Shown here one piece after another: positions 36,021-47,666 of a stretch of DNA of 64,000 bases. The notes beneath the pieces are model-generated. The model ran no database searches. It saw only the letters and a list, made by a program, of their open reading frames with translations, and was not told the DNA's origin. Every line of letters starts with the position of its first letter. The first letter of the stretch is position 1. Made by a program: the position numbers and the translations under genes. The stretch is from positions 253,145,010 to 253,209,009 of the forward strand of contig NC_092877.1 in the NCBI RefSeq assembly GCF_028372415.1. Reading direction: 5' to 3'. Source of the DNA: Notamacropus eugenii. Its lineage: Eukaryota > Chordata > Mammalia > Diprotodontia > Macropodidae.

Positions 36021-37619
36021 TTGCAACATTTTATGAATGAATATTGGTTACAAATCATTTGAGTTTACTTAATACGAACTTTCCATCTCTGTTACCTTTC
36101 TTGCCATATTATTCTCATGTCAGTTTTTAGACACAGTGATCCATTAAAATTAACTCCAATATTACAATAGAAGGGCATCATGTGCATCTTTCCTGTACTT
36201 TGGTGTGTAACTGTTATAAACAATGGAGAAGAAATAAATTCCAACTTGGCAATATAGTATGAACAGTTACTAGATGGTAATTTTGTATTTTCCCCGACTC
36301 ACAATACATTTAAAAAAAATTTAGTCTTTTTTATAAGGAAATTTACTTTATACTGGCAATTTGATTAGGAAGAGCTCCCCAGAGTTCCTGTAGCTCTGTA
36401 ACTTGCTCTTACCTTCTAAAATTGAAAGTAAAAATGAATACAAACTACAATGTTTGTTGAAATTATTACCCATTAGTAACTCAATAATTCAGAAAGCTTA
36501 TGAGAAAAAAGAGTAAAATAAATCCATGTGGAAAAACAGATTCTTTGAAAGTCTCTAAAGCAAAAGATTTGAGAAATTGTTTATAGACTACACAATTTTT
36601 GGCAATATAAAATGAACTAATGCATTTTATTCTTTATCCTCCAATAAAAGCATTAAATTTTCCTAGCAGAAGAAGTTTAAACTCTATTTTAATCCAGTAA
36701 CAACAACAAGAATACTTGACATGACAGATGGCTTACTTAAATGCACAAAACCCTATATTGAAAACTCCATTTTACAAATAGCCATGGAAACTGATTCTTC
36801 ATGGAGTGCCTGGGAGATATTTTTTATCTTGTCCTCAAACTGTACCTAAAGAAAAGCTAATTAGAAAATTACATTAAAGGGATTATTTACCACAAAGTCA
36901 GAGTTAATTGAAATGTATTAGCCATTGATATCTAATGGTTCCATTGACAAAACTTCCCATTAAAAAAGCAGGAGAAGGTAAGTTTAGAAAGTTTGTTCTT
37001 TAGTTTTATCACTTCTTTCCATCATCAAATTGTTTGAAAACAAGGAAAATCTCTCAGTTTGATAGTTTTCAAATTAATTTCTTATTTGATTAATGTATGA
37101 CTTAGAGTATTAACATTAAAAGTTTTTTGTTAGTATTGAGTAGAAAAATGCATCTTTGCAACAAAAGGTGGCATGCTTTATTGCAAAGAAAAGTAGAAAA
37201 ATAAAACCTACAGAACAATAAAAAATTAATTGTTCCTGAATCCAGTTGCTTCAACTTATTAACTAATTACACACATAAGTCACCGAAGAAAAAAATGTTA
37301 AATTAATCACAGGTGACAATAGTTAGTTACTTGAATAAATAATTCCTTGAAGTAGTACTATCACTAAGATACAAAATTCAAAGTAGTTCCTGTTTTCTGT
37401 ATAGAAATCTTTTTGCCTTGGAACAACTAAAAGGCAAGACACACATAAATTAGGTAAAAAAAAGAAAATTAGCTTTGATGCTTCAAACACATAAAGTTCC
37501 ATATAAATCTCATAAATTATTATGCATTAAATACACAACTGGAACTACTTTTAATATGATAAAACTTCATAATCTCCTTTTTCATTGAATTATTTTGCTT
37601 TCAGTATTTGGCTGTCATT
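36021..37619. other. Unassigned interval
   Basis: AT-rich. No recognised gene or repeat. Confidence 0.4.
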
Positions 37620-39218
37620 TCCATATATCTTAGATTTTTTTCCACTCCTTCCCTCTCATTCCCCTCTTAATTCCTACTCCCTCCCTGAGACGGCATACAA
37701 TCTTATATAGGTTCTACATGTACATTCCTATTAAAAGTATTTTGCATAGAAGAATTTAAATGATTGGGGAAAACCATAGCAAAAAAAAAAACAAAACAAA
37801 GCAAAACATAATACAAAAAAAAGGTTCTGTTTCTATCTGTGATCCAATTCCACACTACTTTCCCTGGATGTGGAAGACGTTTTGCATCAAGAGTCCATTG
37901 GAAATTTTTTAAGTCCATGCATTTCCATGAAGTACTAAGTGTACCAGAAAAATTCCTCTCACACTGTAGTTGTTGTTGTCTACAAAGTTCTCCTGGTTCT
38001 ACTCCTTTCACTCAGCATCAGCTCATATTAGTCTTTCTAGGCTTCTCTGAAGTCTTCCTGCTCATCATTTCTCATAGCACAACAGTATTCCATTAACATT
38101 CATACACTACATCTTGTTCAACCATTCCCCAAATGATGGACATCCACTTGATTTCCAGTTTTTGACCACCACAAAGAGAGCTGCTATAAATATTTTTGTA
38201 CATGTGGGACACTTTCCCATTTCTATGATTTCTTTGGGATACAGTCCTAGAAGCGATATTTCTGGGTCAACGGGTATGCACACTTTTGTAACCCTTTGTG
38301 CTCAACACCAAATTACTGTTCAGAATGGCTGGATCAGCTCATAGCTCCACCAACAATGGATTAGTGTTCCAACTCTCCCACATCTTTTCCAACATTTATC
38401 ATCTTTTTTGTCATGTTAGCGAATCTGATAAGTGTGATGTGGTACCTCAGAGCTGTTTTGACTTGCATCTCTCTAATCAATAGTGATTTAGAGCAATTTT
38501 TCATATGACCATCGATAGCTTTAATTTCTTCTTCTGAAAACTCCCTGTTCATATCCTATGACCAATTGTCAATTGGGAAGTGACTTGCATTCTTTTGCAT
38601 ATGATTCAGTGCTCCATATATTTTATAAATGAGACCTTTATCCCAGATACTAGTTGTGAAAATTCATTCGCAGTTTTCTGCTTCCCTCATAATCTTCGTT
38701 GCATTGGGTTTGTTTGTGCAAAAGTTTTTCAATTTCATGCAATCAAAATTATCCATTTTGCACTTCATAATCTTCTCTACCTCTTGTTGGGTCATAAATT
38801 TCTCCATTCTTCATAAATCTTACAAATACAATATTCCTTGCTCTCCTAGTTTGTTTGTAGTAACAGTCTTTATACCTAATCATGTATCCATTTGGACTTT
38901 ATTCTTGTGCATGGTGTCAGGCATTGGTCTCTGCCTAGTTTCCACCACACTATTATCCACTTTTCATAGCAATTTTTGTCAGTGAGTTCTTATCCGAGAA
39001 GCTGTGGTCCTTGAATTTATCAAACAGTAGATTACTATATTCCTCTATTACTGTGTCTTGAGTAACTAACCTATTCCACTGGTCTACCCTTCTTTCTCTT
39101 AGCCCTCGTAAGCAAAGCCAAGTGGTTTTGATTGTTGCTGCTTTATAATACAATTTAAGATCTGGTCATCTTCCTTAGTATTTCTTTTCACTGGTTCCCT
39201 TGATGTTCTGGACCTTTT
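37620..39218 (-). mobile_element. 5'-truncated L1, antisense
   Basis: On the minus strand this is ORF2 C-terminal third plus 3'UTR. It is collinear with 49.42-51.65 kb of the intact L1 (without the LTR there), including 'gcatacaatcttatataggttctacatg' near 37692 and 'cagagctgttttgacttgcatctc' near 38448. The 5' truncation is near 39218, at the 'ctggaccttttga' block. Many substitutions, and ORF2 frames are broken (63-66 codon pieces). Confidence 0.8.
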
Positions 39219-39249
39219 GAATAATTCATAACCTCAAAATTGCCCAAAT

Positions 39250-39418
39250 TAACTTCAACTCTCTCTCCCTGTTCCTGTCTCTTTCCCTCTCCTGCCTCTC
39301 CCCACACAATTCACTGTCTCTCTCTCCCTCTCCCTCTCTCTGTCTCTGTCTCTCTCTGTCTCTTTCTCTCTGTGTCTCTCCTTGTCTCTCTGTCTGTCTG
39401 TCTTTCTCACACACAAAT
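39250..39418. repeat. (CTCTGT/TCTC)n pyrimidine tract
   Basis: Almost pure C/T on the plus strand. It is followed within a few bases by a purine tract with complementary units. Confidence 0.95.
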
Positions 39419-39424
39419 ATTTCT

Positions 39425-39516
39425 GGAGGAGAAAAAGACAGAGAGAGATAGCGAGAGAGATAGTGAGAGAAAGAAAGAGAGAGAGAGACAGAGAGAGAGA
39501 GACAGAGAGAGAGAGA
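39425..39516. repeat. (GAGA/GACA)n purine tract
   Basis: Almost pure A/G, with units complementary to the preceding pyrimidine tract. The two together form a large imperfect palindrome. Confidence 0.95.
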
Positions 39517-39709
39517 TTTTTCCCCTTTTTTGGGGGAAAGAGCAGGGGGAGAAGTTAATTATAAATTAAGAAAGTAGATTTTGAATTTGGAACACCACTA
39601 AGCTTTAGCTATCTTCTTCCTCTATTGCTGTGACCTCTTTTATTCTCTATTCTTGCTTCCCTCCTCCCCATTTCAACTCCTTTTCTTTTTTTTAATGGCA
39701 TGCCTTTCC

Positions 39710-39830
39710 CTTTAGAATGTAAGTTCCTTGAAAGCTTAGACTTTCATTTTGCTGGTATTAATTAACATAGTACTTAGAACAGTGCCTGGCTCATAGTAAC
39801 CACTTAATGCTTGTTTATTGACTTGTTGAC
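39710..39830 (+). mobile_element. L2 LINE 3' end
   Basis: 'gaatgtaagttccttgaaagc', 'catagtacttagaacagtgcctggctcatagtaac' (as two blocks) and 'cttgtttattgactt' give the standard L2 terminus. Confidence 0.75.
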
Positions 39831-40561
39831 ATGACTCTCCTATTTGTATATTTACGGGGCTGCCTGTAAGTTAGTAGCAAGCCCTTGTCTCACTTATATT
39901 ACCATCTTGCACATAATTCTTCCCTATTTTTTACCTGCCCCATTAAAAACAGCCGTTTAAGTGATTTATACTATTTCCTTTATTTTATGCTAAAAATTCT
40001 GTGTGATTCTTGTTTCTCAGTATCTATACCTGTAACACAAGCTTTGGTTAGATTTATTATGGTAAAAAAAAAAAAAAGACTGATCTAGCTAAGGATAGGG
40101 TCATCATTTATGAAAATAATCTTTTCACACATGGAAAGATCACATCTATATCTGAGAAAGATTCTGATCATTTCTTTAACAAATTACGTTCTACAAGAGA
40201 TTCCATTCTTGCAATTACATAATGCCTGAAAGGTAAGAATTATCCAAGATTTCCTGGTATTCAAAATTTGTTTATCATTTAAGAGACACAAAGCAAAAAG
40301 CATGATTAGATAAAACATAATGTTGCTGTTAAAGCTCTCCAGAAAGCTATTTTCCATGTGTATGTCAAATTTATACATACTTTCATGAGTGGTGGAACAA
40401 TAGGAAACTTTTTTTTCCATTATCATGTAACTATTAGTGAGACATTAAAACAAAGGGAGATATTACCTTACCGTGTGTATAACAGTTCAAAATCGATATC
40501 AGTAAAAAAGGCTTCCAACAGTTCATTCTATCAAACACTAAAATATTACATAGAATTTAAA
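39831..40561. other. Unassigned interval
   Basis: No recognised gene or repeat. Confidence 0.4.
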
Positions 40562-43195
40562 TAGGTGATGAAACTGAAAGACAAAGCAAGATGATGGAGT
40601 AGAAAGATGCACATACTATAACTCTTCCCCCACAGTCCATAAAATACCTGTAAAGAATGACTCTCAACAAATTCTAGAGTAGCAGAAGCCACAGAAAGAT
40701 GGAGTGGAGGAGATTTACAACCAAAAGTAACTTGGAAGGCCGACAGAAAAAGTCTATCCCGTGGGACTCTGAGCAGACTGGAGCCCAGTGCTTAATGCAT
40801 GACACCAGGAGGAATGGACCAGGAACAGTCCTCTGGGGCAGAAGCCCCAGCCAGGAGGGTCTAAGATCCCTCAACCCACAAGCGCCAAAGAAAGCTTCAA
40901 AGGTCAGTGAGAGGGTTTTCCCAGCTGGATGAGAGTGTATTAGGGTCCCCCCCTCCACAGGTCCCAGGCAGCAACAGCAGTGGCAGCAGAGAGGCAGCAG
41001 TGCTGCGTGGCAGAAGTCGAATTGGCTTCGATTGTGGGAGCAGTTTGCCTTAAACCCACTGGGGGAATTGAGCAGCTGATCTGAATCTCAGGCCTGATGA
41101 TGGTCCTGGGGTGAGGAAGAGCACTAGGACACCCCTCTTGACAAAGAATTCAGAAGTCAAGTAACTGGCTAGGAAAATGCCCAGAAAAGGGAAAAACAAA
41201 ACAAAACAAAACAAGACCATAGAAAGTTACTTTCTGGGGGAATAGGTATTTCTTTTCATTCTTTCTGATGAGGAAGAACAATGCATACTGTCAGAACAAG
41301 TCAAGGCTTCTGCATCCAGTACCTCCAAAATGAATATGTTGTGGGCTCAGGCAATGGCAGAGCTTGAAAACTTAGTCAACAGCTTGCTAAAGAAGACCCA
41401 AAAAATGCTGAAGAAAATAACGCCTTTAAAAATAGGCTAACTCAATTGTAAAAAGAGGTCCAAAAAGTCAATGAGGAGAAGCTTTAAAAAGCACAATCAA
41501 TCAAATAGAAAAAGAGGTTCAAAAGCTCACTGAAGAAAATAATTCTTTAAAAATGAGAATGGAGCTGAGGGAAGCTAATGACTATATGATAAACCAAGAA
41601 ATTACAAAGCAAAATCAAAAGAATGAAAAAAAAAAAGAAGATAACGTGAAATATCTCATTGGAAAAACAACTGACCTGGAAAATAGATCCAGGAGAGACA
41701 ATTTAAAAATTATGGAAATACCTGAAAGCTATGATAAAAAAAAAAAAAAGAGCCTACACATTTTCTTTCATGAAATTGTCAAAGAAAACTGCCATGATAT
41801 TCTAGAACCACAGGGCAAAATAAATATTGGAAGAATTCACAGATCACCTCCTGAAAGAGGCCCAAAAAGAGAAACTCCTAGGAATATTGTGGTCAAGTTT
41901 CAGAGTTCCCAGGTCAAGGAGAAAATATTTCAGGCAGCTGGAAAAAACGATTCGAGTATTGTGGAAAATACAATCGGGATAACACAGGATCTGGCAGCTT
42001 CTACATGAAGGGTTTGGAATAGGATATTCTAGAAGTCAAAGGAAATGGGATTAAAACCAAGAATCCCCTACCCAGCAAAACTGCGTATAGTACTTCAAGG
42101 GAAAAAATGGTCATTCAATGATATAGAGGATTTTCAAGCATTCTTGATGAAAAAACCGGAACGGAAGAGAAAATTTGATTTTCAAACACAAGAATCAAGA
42201 GAAGTATGAAAAGGTAAAAAGAAAAGAGAAATCATAAAGGACTTTCTAAAGCTGAACTATTTATATTCTTACATGGAAAAATAATATTGGCAAGTCTTGA
42301 GACTTTTCAGAGTATTTGGATAGGTGGAGGGATTATACACACACACCCACACACACATAGAGACAGAGTTCAGGTTGAGTTGAATGAGAAGGGATGATAT
42401 CTATAAAAAATAAAATTAAGGGGTGAGAGTGGAATATATTGGGAGGAGAAAGGGAGAAATGGAATGGGGCAAATTATCACTCATAAAAGAGATAAGAAAA
42501 ATCTTTTTCAATGGAGGAGGAAAGGGAGGATGTGAGAGGGGGAAAGTGAAGCTTACTGTCTTTACATATGGCTTAAGGAGGGAATAACATACTCACTAAG
42601 TTTGATATGAAAATCTCTTACACTACAAGAAAGCAGGGGAGTAGGGGACAAGTGGGATGAGGGGGATGATAAAAGGGATTACAAATGAGAGAAGGGAGTA
42701 ACTAGAAGTAAACATTTTTGGGAAGGGACAAGGTTAAATGAGAGAATAGAATAAAGGAAGGACTGAGTAGGATAGAAGGCAATATAGTTATTCTTACACA
42801 ACATGATTATTATGGAAGTCTTTTGCAAAACCACACATATATAGCCTCTATTTAATTGTTTGCTTTCACAGTGGGAATGGGTGAGGAGGGAGGAAGTGAG
42901 AGAAGTTGGAATTCAAAGTATTAGAAAGAAATGTTGGGAATTGTTATTGCATGTAACTGTGAAATAAGAAATACAGGTAATGGAGTATAGAAATCTACCT
43001 TGCCCTACAAGAAAAGAGAAATGAGGACAAGGGAAGGGGGGGGGGGTGATAGAAGGGAGGCCTCATTGAGGGAAGAAGTAATCAGAATGCAAGGTGTTAT
43101 GGGGGAGGGGGAGGGGAGAGATGGGGGGAAAAACTGGAACTCAAAATTTTGTGGAAATGAACATTGTAATCTAAAAATAAATAAGTGGTGAAACT
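40562..43195 (+). mobile_element. Full-length HAL1 half-LINE, copy 2, with target duplication
   Basis: The element itself is about 40576-43181 (2.6 kb). Flanking 14-mers TAGGTGATGAAACT (40562-40575) and TAAGTGGTGAAACT (43182-43195) agree at 12 of 14 positions, giving a target-site duplication. Internal order: 5'UTR with GC-richer part (40600-41330), ORF1 (about 41330-42210), then a 3' region containing a doubled module (42606-42735 and 42984-43100) ending in 'ctaaaaataaata'. No ORF2. It is propagated in trans, presumably by L1 ORF2 protein. Confidence 0.8.
41553..42008 (+). pseudogene. HAL1 ORF1 fragment (RNA-binding domain)
   Basis: The longest surviving frame of the HAL1 ORF1, 151 codons. 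The first about 30 residues are the end of the coiled coil. Residues about 40-140 are the RRM-like nucleic-acid-binding domain (NVKYLIGKTTDLENRSRRDNLKI as two overlapping motifs, then RNIVVKFQSSQVKEKI). It stops at the start of the C-terminal domain (ITQDLAAST), where the intact ORF1 at 54780-55832 continues. The ATG used is not the original start. Coiled-coil sequence lies upstream (41330-41550) in other frames. The gene is broken, so no functional protein is expected. Confidence 0.75.
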
Positions 43196-43217
43196 TTCAA
43201 TTTAATGATTTAGTCAA

Positions 43218-43545
43218 ATGATTTCTGAATCGAATGGATGGACAGTGGAGCAATATACCACTGATCAAAGCCTAACTTTGAAAAAACAGCTAAGAATTCC
43301 TAGCTATTTCTTCATTCACCAGACATGCTGCTTGGTTTTGACTCTAATACCATTACAAAACACTAACACCACTAGTACTCTTTGTCATCTCTTTCAGTTT
43401 TATGTGTATCATCCCTCATTTTATTGTAAACTACTTAAGTGAAGATTGTCTTTCATTTTCTTATTTGTAACTCCAATGCCTACCAGTCACAGAACCTGAT
43501 ATATAATTTAATGTATTGGATTGCATTCTATAGTCTAATAAGGGA
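43218..43545 (+). mobile_element. L2 LINE 3' fragment
   Basis: The end reads 'gtaaactacttaagtgaagattgtctttc', 'gtaactccaatgcctacc' and 'aatttaatgtattggattg', a diverged L2 3' end. The upstream 43300-43430 fits L2 body. Confidence 0.5.
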
Positions 43546-44624
43546 AACAAAAATGAAAGGCCTATTGTACAATTATGATATGCAATTGCGTAAGTAATCC
43601 ATATATGTGAACAATTAAATTATGTGTTGGAAAGGCAGTCTATAGGTTTTGAGGTAAGTTCAGAATTTAAGAGGATTATGAGGAAAATGGGCTGAATTCG
43701 ATTTAGTAAATTATAAATTTTCTAATTGCTCTAAGTTTCTTTATGAAATAAGAGTCTATCTTTTAAAAATCAAGATTCTTTTGTTGTTGTCTTTTGGCAG
43801 AAGTTCTTAGGTACCATATCTCCAAACAACTAAATTTAGGATCAATTAAATTGATCCTATTGTCCATGAACAATTTTTCAAGGAAAGTGACATAATTAAC
43901 TAATGTCATAGGAAAGACACATACTGACTTGATTTGGTGATCAAGAAATTCTGACTAGCCTAATATTAAAAATGGTAATTAACAAGGGGATAGTCCATAT
44001 ACTCTACTGGTAGACACAAAATTTTAAGAAATGTAGAGAAATGTGCCTAATATGTAGGGTAGACTTCCTATGGAGAATTGATGGGAGGACAATAGATGTG
44101 AGTTATATAGATTGATCAAAGGTATGGATGAATTCTAATCTGTGGTGATGAAGTAAATAAATTAATAAAATCATAGATCTAGCCAAGTATTAAAAGAAAT
44201 TTATCATTATTATAGTATCCACCTATACTAGATGACAATATTAGAAAACACATAATTTGACATGTCAAGTTGACAACATGTATTTGACATGAATTAGTTC
44301 TAATAACATCATATCACAAGATGAAATCAGCTCAGAAACTCATACCTTTTCACAGCCCCTTGAGTCTAGGTCACCTCCTTCCCTCTGTGGGAGAAAGTTG
44401 AAGATGGACATTAGAGAATATCTCCTGAAATCTCTATCACTGAGGGATGAAATGGAATAAATATGTCTCATCATTTCCCATTTGCAACCTTCCCTAGACT
44501 TCATTATCTCCAGAAACTCATCACACTTCAAGGTAAACAAACATGGAAACTAATACCATCTCAGATCATTTCCTACCCCTACCCCTCTACACTTTTAAGC
44601 TGCTTGTTGCATGATATCTTCCTT
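43546..44624. other. Unassigned interval
   Basis: No recognised gene or repeat. Confidence 0.4.
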
Positions 44625-44735
44625 ATTAAATTGTGAGTTCCTTGAGGATAGGGATGGTATCCTTTATTTCTTTAAATTTTTAGCACTTAGCACCGTGCCT
44701 GGCACACATTAGACTCTATAATAGTTTGTTGACTG
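44625..44735 (+). mobile_element. L2 LINE 3' end
   Basis: 'attgtgagttccttgaggatag', 'tagcaccgtgcctggcacacat' and 'tagtttgttgactga' make a good L2 terminus. Confidence 0.8.
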
Positions 44736-45970
44736 ATAAATATGGCTTCAAATGAATATATATGTATGTATAATCTTATGCACAAATTTATATGCATGAG
44801 TTCACATATTTATATGCATAATCGAATATATTTACATAATAAAATAAATATATTTATATATTTGTGTGTATGCATGTTTTTATGTATACTATTTCAGGCC
44901 ATACCCTGGCAAAGTCACAGTAAATAGAATAAGCAACTGAGTAAGCAGTTAGAAGTTTAACTAAATACACCTTCACCTACATTCCCAAGCTCCTCTCCCT
45001 TCTATCACCTCACACATATTAAAAAGGGAAAAAATAACAAAACTCAAAATCAGATTTTCCAAAGCAGGGACTTACCTCAAAGCTTTTGTAGGACTATTAA
45101 CACATATAAAATGCCAAGCTTAAAGTGAAAAAAAATACCTTCCCCTAATTTTCAAGAGGGAAACAGTAATATTTCAATACTGTCATTATGAAGTTACTGA
45201 TGTGGCAATCATGGTGACCATTTTTTTTTTATCTTGATGTTATCTTACTGCGAAACTGCAAATATGTGGCTCAAGAAAGTAATAGAAATGGATATTCCAT
45301 CGTGACTAAGCATTTTAAAATTCAATGATTATTTATTAAAAAAAATACTAATTGTAGAATTACACATATACCTACATAATACACACACATATACAAAAGT
45401 GTAGATATATGTATATACATAGACACAGACATTGCTTGGGAATTTACTGTTATTCTTACACCATAATAAATACTAAGCAAGACATAATTTACAATTAAGT
45501 GCAAACATACACTTTCATATTATCTGTCTCATATTGAATTATTACACATTCTATGTGAATAAAGTTTAATTGTAATTCTACCAAGAAAATTATAGTTTCA
45601 GATGAAGTCATATATATGGAACAAACCATTCTCTGAAGACTACCCTCCACCCCTTGTTGATTTTATTTTACCTATCAACACATGATTTCAACATTGCCTA
45701 TCATTTTCTCTCTTTAAATATTTCTCTTTAATGAATGGGATTAATTCACAATATTATTCATTGATCTATAAACTTTTGGATCATGCACCTTTTGAGCAAG
45801 TTTTCATTTTATGATATGATAGAAGCTATGATAATATGTCATGGATGCACAAAAGAAAATTAAAGGAATAAAATTAAGAAATAGCATTATTTTAATATAA
45901 TTACTGTTCTTATTAATAGCACTATGTTTTTTAAAGTCAGCTATTATTCTCATTTTTTTTTTTATTTCAG
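44736..45970. other. AT-rich, unassigned interval
   Basis: 44755-44885 and 45360-45425 are impure TATA/CATA tracts. The rest is not recognised. The right end is the polypyrimidine run before the candidate exon. Confidence 0.4.
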
Positions 45971-46153
45971 TAGGATGTGGAATGGAAGACAGTAATGTGA
46001 GGAAGCTGGCTACTGTCCACAGATCAAGATCCTTCAATTACTCTCATATTATAAACATTAAGGAAGAAAATATACTCATCAAAAATATTTGCTTCAATGA
46101 AAGAGATTCAGAGGAGATTCTTTGTCAAAAAGCTTTTGCTTATGAAAGTTCAG
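45971..46153 (+). CDS. Candidate internal exon of an unidentified gene
   Basis: A run of about 13 T plus ATTTCAG (ending 45970) makes a strong splice acceptor, and CAG|GTACTC at 46151-46156 makes a moderate donor. The block is 183 nt (61 codons), symmetric with phase 1-1. Only that frame lacks stops: the other two meet TAG at 45971 and TAA at 45989-45996. The encoded stretch is polar with Arg/Ser near the start (VHRSRSFNYSHI) and an acidic Cys-containing part (FNERDSEEILCQ). Read through the donor, the frame closes 24 bases later. I do not recognise a family. A chance alignment of signals is the main alternative. Confidence 0.3.
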
Positions 46154-46383
46154 GTACTCCAGATACTCCTGTTTGATGATGATGCTCTTCCGATAGCATG
46201 AAGTCTGCAGATAATGCAGAACCTTGTGGAAAATCATTTTAATGTAATGATTATTGCACAGAATGCAATGGAGAGATACAATGTAGATGAAAGCAGGTCC
46301 TAAATAGAGCCATCAAGAAATATTTAATTTAAGCCTTTTAAATTGTTTTCAATATCTATCTAATTTCATGTAATAACCAATTT

Positions 46384-46630
46384 TAACATTTTTTTTAATT
46401 TTGAGCTTCAAATTCTATTTTACTCTGCCACTACTCCTCACAAACTGAGAAGGCAAACAATTTTATTTAGGTCATACATGTGCAATGATGAAAAACATAT
46501 TTCCTTATTAGTCATGTTGTGAAAGCAAAATACAGACCAACACAAAAGAAAAGAACATGAAGAAAGTAAAAGAAAACAACAACCTCAGTATATAATCCAT
46601 TAAGATAGTCTTTACTACTGTTTTTTTTTT
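46384..46630 (-). mobile_element. L1 3'UTR fragment, antisense
   Basis: 'aaggcaaacaattttatttaggtcatacatgtgc' (46451-46484) and the following 'atatttccttattagtcatg' match L1 3'UTR as in the antisense copies at 37.69 and 49.47 kb. Short, severely 5'-truncated. Confidence 0.55.
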
Positions 46631-46634
46631 CTAT

Positions 46635-47115
46635 AGAATGTATTGATGGGATTGCAGAGTAAAGGAAGGGGTTCCCCTGAGCTCTCCCAAATTTTTTTCT
46701 GAGCAATTATAAAATAATGCCTCAAAACGAATTCTGAAGAGGTAGAATCAAGAAAATCATGGGATAAAAAACATTCCAGCCCAGGAAAACATAGAAGATT
46801 TACAAGAAACAGCTGTCTCAGTGGGGGAAATTAGAGCTCAGACTTGAGTAGTCTGCACTCTGCCAAGCCAGTGCAGGTATTGAAGGCAACTGATTCAACA
46901 GTAGCAACTTCCTGAGTTCTCAGCTCACAGACTAGAGGTGGCTAGAAAAAAAGATTATAAGAACAATTTGATTGTTCTGTGTTCTATGGCATGGGCTATA
47001 CAGGAAACCACATCACAATTCCAGAGCAAGGAGAAAGACTAGCATGCCATGGCTTGCAGCTGTAGGGTAATCCATAATCTGGTGACAGTGGCAAGAATGA
47101 AAATATTGCTTGTGG
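46635..47115 (+). mobile_element. Element C, left half: old L1/HAL1 5'UTR
   Basis: Starts near 46645 with 'gatgggattgcagagtaaag', the L1/HAL1 5' start. It breaks off at 47115 and resumes at 58541, where the sequence corresponds to the later 5'UTR and ORF1 of the same type (compare 48100-49000 of element D). Confidence 0.65.
47099..47115 (+). repeat. Target-site duplication of element D, left
   Basis: GAAAATATTGCTTGTGG here and GAAAATAGTGCTTGTGG at 58524-58540 are a 17-bp duplication with one mismatch. Confidence 0.85.
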
Positions 47116-47277
47116 AAGACAGAGATGAGATGGCAGAGTAAAGTCAGGGATTCACCTTTGCTTTTCCATTAAACCCCTCCAAATACCCATAAAAATAATT
47201 GTAAACAAATTCTAGAGAACAAAACACCAGAAAAAGATAGAGTGAAACAGATTTCTAGTCCAAGACAACTTGTAAGG

Positions 47278-47666
47278 TGAATGGGATTTATGGGGGCTGT
47301 TCACCCTGAGCCATCAGGTTTATCTGATCAGCAGGGCCTGTCAACCCTGAAGGAGTTTGCTGTGAGTAACAATGAGGTGAGAGGCAAAGATGTAAGGCAA
47401 CTCCATTTATTCAAACTAGCCCAGGCACTTAAATAGTATCACGTACACCTTAGTTATGTAAGCAGCACAAGCAAGATTAAACTAGTTTAAGCAAGTTTTG
47501 CTACTGCTTTCCAGCCACGTTTCAGGAAGTATCTGGTGGTGAACAGGGGCAGAACCCTTCCTCTCAGCGCCATCTTGTTCATGCCTTACCAATCTCCCCT
47601 CAGATTACCTGAGCCATGATTGGTGTACACCGTCCAAAAGAGCTGAGGGTTGGCAATTCCCTTACA
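47278..47666 (-). repeat. Solo LTR, second family (389 bp)
   Basis: Interrupts the 5'UTR of element D between GTAAGG (47272-47277) and GTAAGG (47667-47672), a perfect 6-bp duplication. Ends are TG...CA. On the minus strand a TATTTAAG TATA-like box lies upstream of AATAAA (complement at 47406-47413), in the order expected for U3-R, which gives the orientation. It shares no obvious sequence with the 608-bp LTR family. No internal retroviral sequence remains, so it formed by LTR-LTR recombination. Confidence 0.8.

Noticed and set aside
39226..39569. Two ORFs rich in Arg/Glu/Gln and Ser/Leu
   Set aside because: Direct translations of the TC/GA repeat tracts.
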